Origin: CAZQKL01 sp964593895 [NCBI: uncultured bacterium]
Lineage (GTDB): Bacteria; DYJV01
Length of the DNA stretch: 10,433 nucleotides
Direction: 5' to 3'
Assembly: GCA_964593895.1 (NCBI GenBank)
Contig: CAZQKL010000072.1
Span: 1-10,433, forward strand
Below, piece by piece: positions 1-5,781 of this stretch (positions are counted from its first letter, which is position 1; every line of letters starts with the position of its first letter). A program made the position numbers and the translations under genes. The notes under the pieces are model-generated. The model did not search any database, was not told the DNA's origin, and saw only the letters and a list, made by a program, of their open reading frames with translations.

Positions 1-958
<958 letters not shown>

Positions 959-961
959 ATT

Positions 962-1372
962 ATGGCTGAACAATTTTTACTTGAAATAGTAACTCCTAAT
1001 GGAATTTTATTTGAAGGAAAAGTTGATGAAGTTACAGCTCCTGGAATTGAGGGTGAATTTGGAGTTTTAATTGGACATACTCCTTTTTTAACTTTTCTTT
1101 CAACAGGGGAGTTAAGTTTTAAAGTTGGAGAAAGAGAAAGATTTGTGGCTGTTGATGGAGGTTTTATTGAAGTTACTCCAACAAGAGTTACTGCAATAGT
1201 AGATGAAGCAGAATATGCTGAAGATATAGATTTAGAAAAAGCTGAAAAGATGAAAGAGGAAGCTGAACAGAGACTGAAAGAGTTATCTGAAGAAGATAAA
1301 GAATTTATGGTAGAAAAGGCAAAACTCACAAGGGCTCTTAATTTAATTAAAGTTGCTAAAAAAGTTAAATAG
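962..1372 (+). CDS. atpC: ATP synthase F1 subunit epsilon
   Basis: Epsilon is part of the central rotor stalk and can brake ATP hydrolysis. The protein has 136 residues, normal for the family. The N-terminal beta-sandwich (about residues 1-85) carries the family pattern VTPNG near residue 10 and the segment APGIEGEFGVLIGHTPF, typical of epsilon. The last 50 residues form a charged two-helix domain containing RLKELSEEDKEF and ending in a lysine-rich tail. The start at 962 lies 3 bases after the atpD stop, and the end of atpD supplies the ribosome binding site (GGAGAG). A rho-independent terminator follows immediately, so this is the last gene of the atp operon. Confidence 0.97.
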   Translation: MAEQFLLEIVTPNGILFEGKVDEVTAPGIEGEFGVLIGHTPFLTFLSTGELSFKVGERERFVAVDGGFIEVTPTRVTAIVDEAEYAEDIDLEKAEKMKEEAEQRLKELSEEDKEFMVEKAKLTRALNLIKVAKKVK

Positions 1373-1397
1373 AAGCGGGGGCTACCCCGCTTTTTTT
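1373..1397 (+). terminator. Rho-independent terminator of the atp operon
   Basis: An 8-bp stem, AAGCGGGG (1373-1380) with CCCCGCTT (1385-1392), closes a GCTA loop. A run of seven T follows (1391-1397). It starts at the base after the atpC stop. The T-run ends directly at the ATG of the next gene, which is unusual. Confidence 0.9.
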
Positions 1398-2744
1398 ATG
1401 AAAAAATTTTTGCTTTTCCTTTTTATTTCTCTTTCAATTTCTTTTTTCTTTCAAGGAAAAAGAGGTTTGTGGGAACCAGATGAGGGAAGGTATACTGAAG
1501 CTTCCCGAGAAATGATTTTAACCAATAATTATTTAATTCCTAAACTTAATTTAGAACCACACTTATCAAAGCCTCCTGTGACTTACTGGTTGATTGCTTT
1601 TAGTTTAAAAAAGTTTGGAGAAAATGAATTTTCAGCAAGATTACCAAATTCATTTTTTTTCTTTTTAACAACATTAGTTATACTTTTTTTATCCAAAAGA
1701 TTATTTGGTTGGGAAAGGGCAATAATTTCCTCAATTATTTACTCCACTTCAATTTTTCCATTTGCAGGATTAAATTTTATTACAACAGATACAATTTTAA
1801 CTTTTTTTATCTGGCTTTATATACTTTTTTACTTTTTAAAAAGATTTTATTTAATGAGTTTTTTTATGGGAATTGCGTTTTTAACAAAAGGTCCACCTTC
1901 ACTTTTACCCTTTTTTGGAATTTTAATTTATCATCTATTTTTTAAAAAGATTAGATTTCAGGTTAAAAAAGTTTCTATTTCATTATTAATTTTTTTAATT
2001 ACTGGCCTTTGGTGGTATATTTACATTGTAATTCATGACCCATCCAAGATAAATTATTTCATAAATTACGAACTAATTGGGAGGATAAAAGGAATTCATC
2101 ATAGAAATGAAGGACCTTTCATGTGGTTAATGTATTTCCCAATCCTTTTTTTTGGATTATTGCCGTGGCAAATTTTTTTCTATAAAGACTTAAAAAAAGT
2201 TTTTAATGAAAATCCAAAAGTTTTATTTTTTATAATTTTTGTTCCATTTATTATCTTTTGTCTTTCAAAATCAAGATTACCTCTGTATTTACTTCCATTA
2301 ATGCCAGCAGTTGCAATTATTGGTTCAGTTAATGTTAAAAATTTTGAAAAAATTTCTATTATTACAGCAATATTTTTAATTATTGCAAGATTAATTTTAG
2401 CCTATATCCCATATTCTAAAGATGATAAAAGAGTTTATTCAGAATTGAAAAAAATTATAAAATCTGAAAATTTTGTCCTCTGTTTTGTTACTTCAAGGGT
2501 ATGGAATGGATTAAATTTTTATTTTAAAAAAATTCCTGAATATTTATCATTGGATAAATCAAAAAAGTTAAATAGATTTTGTAAAAAGACTGTGAATGAA
2601 AAATTGGTTGAAATTTCAAAATCTCATAGAAAAACTTTTATTTTGATTTCTGATATAAAAAAGGCAAAAATATTTGAAAAATTAGTAAAAAGAGGATATA
2701 AAAAATACAAAACAGAAAATTTTTATGTTTATGAATTTAACTAA
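1398..2744 (+). CDS. ArnT-like GT39-family membrane glycosyltransferase
   Basis: This is a multi-spanning inner-membrane glycosyltransferase of the GT-C fold. Family members use polyprenyl-phosphate sugars as donors on the periplasmic side. From the ATG at 1398 the protein has 448 residues. The first helix (residues 3-18) is followed by the first periplasmic loop with WEPDEGRYTEASREM, whose Asp-Glu pair is the catalytic signature of ArnT/GT39 enzymes, and then HLSKPPVTYW and the E-F-x-A-R-L-P segment. About ten hydrophobic helices follow up to residue 340, with the family motif FLTKGPP between them, and a soluble lysine-rich C-terminal domain of about 100 residues. A TTG at 1353 is in frame but would lie inside atpC and translate through the terminator, so I prefer 1398. 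No Shine-Dalgarno precedes that ATG. The acceptor (lipid A, glycan or protein) cannot be told from sequence. Confidence 0.85.
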   Translation: MKKFLLFLFISLSISFFFQGKRGLWEPDEGRYTEASREMILTNNYLIPKLNLEPHLSKPPVTYWLIAFSLKKFGENEFSARLPNSFFFFLTTLVILFLSKRLFGWERAIISSIIYSTSIFPFAGLNFITTDTILTFFIWLYILFYFLKRFYLMSFFMGIAFLTKGPPSLLPFFGILIYHLFFKKIRFQVKKVSISLLIFLITGLWWYIYIVIHDPSKINYFINYELIGRIKGIHHRNEGPFMWLMYFPILFFGLLPWQIFFYKDLKKVFNENPKVLFFIIFVPFIIFCLSKSRLPLYLLPLMPAVAIIGSVNVKNFEKISIITAIFLIIARLILAYIPYSKDDKRVYSELKKIIKSENFVLCFVTSRVWNGLNFYFKKIPEYLSLDKSKKLNRFCKKTVNEKLVEISKSHRKTFILISDIKKAKIFEKLVKRGYKKYKTENFYVYEFN

Positions 2745-3026
2745 ATGGACCTAAAAAAGGCAATTGAGATTTTAGAGATTGAAGATTTTATATCAATTAA
2801 AATTGTTAAAGAGAATTACAGAAAATTACAAAAACTTAATCATCCTGATGTTGCAAAAGATAAAATAAAAAAAAGTATTCATGATTTAAATGACGCATAT
2901 AAAACTTTAATTAATTATCTTGAAAATTTTGTCATTCCCCTGGAAATTTTAATAGAAAAACTTTCTAATGAAGAAAAGTTAAAAAAAAGATTTTCAAATG
3001 ATTGGGTAAGTAGCAAAGAACTTTAA
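2745..3026 (+). CDS. Stand-alone J-domain (DnaJ-like) protein
   Basis: This is a small 93-residue protein consisting of a J-domain with a short tail. J-domains stimulate the ATPase of DnaK-type Hsp70 chaperones. Residues 1-60 show the family pattern: helix II VKENYRKLQKLN, the essential HPD tripeptide at residues 33-35, and helix III ending in LNDAYKTL. The Gly/Phe region, zinc fingers and substrate domain of true DnaJ are absent, so it is a type III J-protein that probably recruits Hsp70 to one client or site. The tail (61-93) is charged and not recognised. The ATG directly follows the TAA of the glycosyltransferase gene and has no Shine-Dalgarno, so translation is probably coupled. Its stop overlaps the stop of the opposing methylase gene. 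The client is unknown. Confidence 0.8.
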   Translation: MDLKKAIEILEIEDFISIKIVKENYRKLQKLNHPDVAKDKIKKSIHDLNDAYKTLINYLENFVIPLEILIEKLSNEEKLKKRFSNDWVSSKEL

Positions 3027-3757
3027 CTTTTATTTTTGTATTCTTCAACTTTTTTATTCCACCATTTAATTTTAAGTGGCATTTCTTTAAATGGTGTAAC
3101 AATAATTATAGTTAATTTTTCATCTATTTCTGGTATGTTAATATTTTCAGAAAAAAGATTAAAAGAGAAAATTTTTTCATTTTTCATTGATAAATTTATT
3201 CCAATATGAACCATTGTGTTCTCATCATAGATTTTTTTTAATTGTTCAATGAGAGAAGCAATCGGAATATCATTCATATATATAACCAGTGTGGTATTTT
3301 TGTCCGCATATTTTTCCAAATTAAATTCTCCTATTCTCTGTTTTAAAATTTTTGGGCTTATTATAACAACTTTATGAACATTTTTATGGGAATTTAGGAT
3401 AAAACTAAGTTTTGAAGCAAAATAGTTTAATGTTCCAACACCTGGAATTATTTCAATATTTTCCTTGTAATAATTGAGAAACACAGAATATGGTGAAAAA
3501 ATTGCAATATCTCCGGGAACTAAAAAAGTTACAATTTTATTTTCATTTAAAGCTTTATCAATTATTTCAACAAGTTCTTCAAATTTATAGTTAAATGCTT
3601 CTAATAATTGTTTTTCTTTTAAAATTTTTTCAAAAATTTTCTCATAAGGTTTAAAGTATATAACTATATCTGATTTTTCTAAAACTTCCCTTCCTCTTAA
3701 AGTAAGAAGACCCGGCGAACCGGGTCCAGCACTCACAAAATAAATTTTTTTCTCCAT
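3023..3757 (-). CDS. Tetrapyrrole methylase family protein (CobM/CbiF-like)
   Basis: This is predicted to be a SAM-dependent methyltransferase of the corrin/porphyrin methylase fold, 244 residues. The N-terminus reads IYFVSAGPGSPGLLTLRGREVL, the classic GPG-x-P-x-LLT-x-x-G motif (residues 11-22). Further on are PGDIAIFSPYS (81-91), matching the GDP-x-x-Y motif with Asp-Pro changed to Asp-Ile, and IEIIPGVGTLNYFAS (101-115), matching the E-x-x-PGVS-x-x-x-x-A motif. TTLVIYM (155-161) corresponds to the TLVxFM strand of precorrin-4 methylases, so CobM/CbiF is the closest type I can suggest. No other cobalamin or sirohaem gene is visible, so the substrate is uncertain. Its ATG comes 1 base after the FKBP gene stop with only a weak ribosome site, suggesting coupling. 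A strong GC-rich hairpin overlaps codons 11-17. Confidence 0.75.
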   Translation of the reverse strand: MEKKIYFVSAGPGSPGLLTLRGREVLEKSDIVIYFKPYEKIFEKILKEKQLLEAFNYKFEELVEIIDKALNENKIVTFLVPGDIAIFSPYSVFLNYYKENIEIIPGVGTLNYFASKLSFILNSHKNVHKVVIISPKILKQRIGEFNLEKYADKNTTLVIYMNDIPIASLIEQLKKIYDENTMVHIGINLSMKNEKIFSFNLFSENINIPEIDEKLTIIIVTPFKEMPLKIKWWNKKVEEYKNKS

Positions 3758-3758
3758 T

Positions 3759-4187
3759 TTAATCTACTTCAACTACTTCTATCTCAAAATTCAAATCCTT
3801 TCCTGCAAGCGGATGATTAGCATCAAGTATAACAGTTGAGTTGCTGATTTCTTTTACTTTTACTACAATTGTGTTCCCATTTTTTAGTTGTAAGGAAAAA
3901 AATTCCCCAATTTTAGGTTCAATGCCCTCAGGAAAATAATCTTTTGATACTGGGAAGCATAAATCTTCTCTGTAAACACCATAAGCATCTTCAGATGGTA
4001 TTCTAATTTTTACCTTATCTCCTGGTTGAAGTCCAATAATAGCATTTTCAAAATCTGGTAATACTTCTCCTTCCCCAATTGTAAATTCAAATGGCTCTTG
4101 TCCTTCAGTTGTGTCAAAAATTGAGCCATCATCAAGTGTGCCTTTGTAATGCACTTTTACTTTGTTTCCTTTTTCTGCTGTTACCAT
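3759..4187 (-). CDS. FKBP-type peptidyl-prolyl isomerase, SlyD-like
   Basis: This is a cytoplasmic prolyl cis-trans isomerase with chaperone activity, 142 residues. The FKBP core is split as in SlyD: the first part (residues 1-68) has VHYKGTLDDGSIFDTT and the loop LPDFENAIIGLQPGDK. The chaperone 'insert-in-flap' domain spans about residues 69-120. The core resumes with the signature DANHPLAGKDLNFEIEV (122-138). The His/Cys-rich nickel-binding tail of E. coli SlyD is absent; the protein ends at EVVEVD, so it resembles the short SlyD form of Thermus and archaea. GGAG at 4194-4197 is spaced correctly for the ATG. A well-formed promoter lies upstream, and the methylase gene follows 1 base after the stop, so the two form an operon. 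Confidence 0.93.
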   Translation of the reverse strand: MVTAEKGNKVKVHYKGTLDDGSIFDTTEGQEPFEFTIGEGEVLPDFENAIIGLQPGDKVKIRIPSEDAYGVYREDLCFPVSKDYFPEGIEPKIGEFFSLQLKNGNTIVVKVKEISNSTVILDANHPLAGKDLNFEIEVVEVD

Positions 4188-4215
4188 TAATAACTCCTTT
4201 CAAAAAAATTTATAT

Positions 4216-4244
4216 ATTTTACTCCATAAAAAAAAATAAGTCAA
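4216..4244 (-). promoter_or_regulatory. Sigma-70-type promoter of the FKBP-methylase operon
   Basis: On the minus strand TTGACT (4244-4239) is followed, after exactly 17 bases, by TAAAAT (4221-4216). Transcription would start near 4209, giving a leader of about 22 bases that contains the GGAG ribosome site. The -35 box is one arm of the inverted repeat at 4238-4260. Confidence 0.7.
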
Positions 4245-4260
4245 GGATTTCTCTTGACTT
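4238..4260. repeat. Inverted repeat of two outward-facing -35 boxes
   Basis: AAGTCAAG (4238-4245) and CTTGACTT (4253-4260) form a perfect 8-bp inverted repeat around GATTTCT. Each arm contains TTGACT pointing outward, one towards the FKBP gene and one towards the cupin gene. Runs of A to the left and T to the right also make it look like a bidirectional terminator. Its position between divergent genes fits promoter elements or an operator better. Confidence 0.6.
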
Positions 4261-4283
4261 TTTATTTTAATTTATTTTAAAAA
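4254..4283 (+). promoter_or_regulatory. Candidate promoter of the cupin gene
   Basis: TTGACT (4254-4259) is followed by possible -10 boxes TTTAAA (4276-4281, 16-base spacer) or TAAAAA (4278-4283, 18-base spacer). Neither -10 is strong in this A/T background. A start near 4290 would leave a short leader with GGAGG at 4294-4298 ahead of the ATG at 4307. Confidence 0.45.
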
Positions 4284-4306
4284 ATTTAAAAAAGGAGGAA
4301 GATAGG

Positions 4307-4639
4307 ATGATTAAAAAAAATTTAAAAGAGGTTCCTTTAGAAGATGTTAATATGGATAATGCAAAAGATGTAAAAGTTCAATGGATATTTTCTGAAAAAG
4401 ATAATGTGCCAAATTTCTATTTTAGAATCTTTCATGTAAAAGCTGGAGGACAAACTCCTCGCCATTCTCATCCTTATGAACATGAGGTTTTAATTTTAAA
4501 AGGAAAAGGAAAAGTTTTTTATGAAGGTGATTATATAGATTTTTCTGAAGGTGATGCTTTTTTTATTCCACCAAATAAAGAGCATCAATTTTTAGCTGAA
4601 ACTGAAGGAAAATTTATCTGTATAATACCTAAAAGCTAA
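4307..4639 (+). CDS. Small single-domain cupin protein
   Basis: This is a 110-residue protein made almost entirely of one cupin beta-barrel. Cupin motif 1 is clear (GGQTPRHSHPYEHEVLILKGKG), giving the metal ligands His-x-His and Glu. Motif 2 (GDAFFIPPNKEHQF) gives the third histidine. A divalent metal site (Fe, Mn, Zn or Ni) is therefore expected. Stand-alone cupins like this include sugar-binding, dioxygenase and stress-related proteins, and the sequence does not decide among them. GGAGG at 4294-4298 supports the ATG at 4307. The gene diverges from the FKBP operon. Its last 11 bases overlap the 3' end of the opposing phosphoesterase gene, with no terminator visible between them. Confidence 0.88.
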   Translation: MIKKNLKEVPLEDVNMDNAKDVKVQWIFSEKDNVPNFYFRIFHVKAGGQTPRHSHPYEHEVLILKGKGKVFYEGDYIDFSEGDAFFIPPNKEHQFLAETEGKFICIIPKS

Positions 4640-5180
4640 TTTCAGCAAATACATTTTTTTTCTCAATATCAAAGATTGAAATTGTGCCTGAATTAATATC
4701 TATCAATGCACAAGTTCCGTGATGATGATTTTTAGGAATTGAAGTTGAACCTGGATTTAACATTATAAAATTTTTTTCTTTTTCAAGAGTGTAGTTATGA
4801 GTATGACCTGTTATGAGAATATCAGCATGTTTTTGAGATAATTTTTTAAAATAATCTAAATTTTTATCTCCATGGGTTACAACAATTTTAATTCCTTCAA
4901 TGCTTAAAAAAATATATGGGCTCAAAATAAAATTTTCAATCATTAAAGTATCAACTTCACTATCGCAATTACCCTTTGCGAAATGAACTGGAATTGGCAA
5001 ATTGTTTAAAATTTCTGAAAGTTTTTGAGGTTCATATCCTTTGGGGATTGGATTTCTTGGACCATGATTTAAAATATCACCTGCGTGCAATAAAATATCA
5101 ATATCTGTAAATATTTCATCAATTATTTTTTTGACACTTAGATAATCCCCATGAGTATCTGAAATAACTCCTATTTTCAT
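4629..5180 (-). CDS. yfcE: YfcE-type metallophosphoesterase
   Basis: This is a 183-residue calcineurin-like phosphodiesterase of the YfcE/MJ0936 family, cytoplasmic, with a two-metal active site. Metal-binding motifs appear in order: SDTHG (Asp8, His10), HAGDILNHGPRN (Asp35), KGNCDSEVD (Asn71), VTHGD (His103) and GHTHNY (His126, His128). The segments HGPRNPIP-GY-P and NPGSTSIPK match my recollection of E. coli YfcE closely, so orthology is likely. Enzymes of the group hydrolyse bis-pNPP and some phosphodiesters in vitro, but the physiological substrate is unknown. The start is supported by GGAGG at 5187-5191, six bases upstream. The gene overlaps the convergent cupin gene by 11 bases. Confidence 0.92.
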   Translation of the reverse strand: MKIGVISDTHGDYLSVKKIIDEIFTDIDILLHAGDILNHGPRNPIPKGYEPQKLSEILNNLPIPVHFAKGNCDSEVDTLMIENFILSPYIFLSIEGIKIVVTHGDKNLDYFKKLSQKHADILITGHTHNYTLEKEKNFIMLNPGSTSIPKNHHHGTCALIDINSGTISIFDIEKKNVFAEISF

Positions 5181-5198
5181 TGCTATCCTCCTGTTTTA

Positions 5199-5227
5199 TT
5201 AATAATCAACAAGAAGTCTTTTGTCAA
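5199..5227 (-). promoter_or_regulatory. Sigma-70-type promoter of the phosphoesterase gene
   Basis: On the minus strand a consensus -35 TTGACA (5227-5222) is followed by a 17-base spacer and TATTAA (5204-5199). Transcription would begin around 5192-5195, so the leader would be very short, with the GGAGG ribosome site close to the 5' end. Confidence 0.7.
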
Positions 5228-5234
5228 TTTAAAT

Positions 5235-5250
5235 TGGCATAATTTTTGTC
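5235..5250 (+). promoter_or_regulatory. Possible sigma-54 (RpoN) promoter of the flagellar operon
   Basis: TGGCAT (5235-5240), five bases, then TTGTC (5246-5250) resembles the -24/-12 consensus TGGCAC-N5-TTGCA. Spacing is correct and there is one mismatch in the key -12 GC (GT here). A start near 5261 would leave about 20 leader bases carrying GGAGG. Sigma-54 control of hook genes is known in several phyla. No good sigma-70 or sigma-28 promoter is visible in this gap. Only one site supports this, so it stays tentative. Confidence 0.4.
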
Positions 5251-5280
5251 TTACTAAATAGCAAGGAGGAAAAAAGATCC

Positions 5281-5781
5281 ATGAAAGAAAAAGTTATTAT
5301 ATTTTCAATTATTTTAACTTTTATTTCATTTAGTTTGGTAAATGCTCAGTTAAATAAAAAAGGACCCAGTGCTGAACAAAAAGTTTTATTCAATTTAAAG
5401 AAAGAATATTTGAGGCTAAAAGCATGGGAAACTATGCTTCAGGACCAGGAAAAGAGATTAAAGAGATTAGAACTTGAAATTTTAACTCAGCAAAAAGAAA
5501 TTGAGAAAATTCAAGAAAAAATAACTGAGATTGTAAATGAGATAAATCAAATAAGGGAAGCAAATGTTTCTCAGCTTGCCATTGTATATTCTAAAATGAA
5601 GCCTGAAAATTCTTCCCAGATAATAAATAATATGCCTGTAGATTTAGCGGTAAAGATTTTTTTAAAGATGAAACCAAATAAAGTTGCTAAAATTCTAAAT
5701 TTTGTAAACAGAGAAAAGGCAATAAAAATAACTGAAAAATTAGCCCTATATGGAATTAAAATAAATTTACGAGGTCAATAA
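5281..5781 (+). CDS. MotE-like flagellar protein with MgtE_N-type domain
   Basis: This 166-residue protein resembles MotE, the periplasmic chaperone of the flagellar stator protein MotC in alphaproteobacteria; relatives are common beside fliK in other phyla. Residues 5-22 are a hydrophobic signal segment ending in VNA-Q, which could be a signal peptidase I site or an uncleaved anchor. Residues 38-95 are a long charged coiled coil (KKEYLRLKAWETMLQ and the following heptads). Residues 100-160 form the MgtE_N-like helical domain (AIVYSKMKPENSSQIINNMP, then AVKIFLKMKPNKVAKIL). GGAGG at 5265-5269 lies 11 bases from the ATG, a rather long spacing. The stop overlaps the fliK start by one base (TAATG). 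Family assignment is good; a stator role here is inferred. Confidence 0.78.
   Translation: MKEKVIIFSIILTFISFSLVNAQLNKKGPSAEQKVLFNLKKEYLRLKAWETMLQDQEKRLKRLELEILTQQKEIEKIQEKITEIVNEINQIREANVSQLAIVYSKMKPENSSQIINNMPVDLAVKIFLKMKPNKVAKILNFVNREKAIKITEKLALYGIKINLRGQ
5771..5775 (+). promoter_or_regulatory. Ribosome binding site fixing the fliK start
   Basis: GAGGT, five bases before the ATG at 5781, selects that start over the second in-frame ATG at 5790, which has no such site. It lies within the last codons of the preceding gene, so the two genes are translationally coupled. Confidence 0.7.

Noticed and set aside
1201-1300. ELSEED-like string in epsilon suggesting exchange with the beta-subunit DELSEED loop
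   Set aside because: It is a short acidic helix in the normal C-terminal domain of epsilon; similarity of six residues is easily chance.
1709-1945. Phe-rich open frame inside the glycosyltransferase gene
   Set aside because: It is a by-product of T-rich DNA encoding membrane helices; the main frame carries the GT39 motifs.
4238-4275. Rho-independent terminator reading towards the cupin gene
   Set aside because: The hairpin is followed by a T-rich tract, but no gene ends on its left; both flanking genes start here, so promoter elements or an operator are more likely.
5221-5260. Sigma-28 (TAAA-N15-GCCGATAA) promoter for the flagellar operon
   Set aside because: TAAA occurs at 5230, but the bases 15 further on (TCTTACTA) do not match the -10 element.
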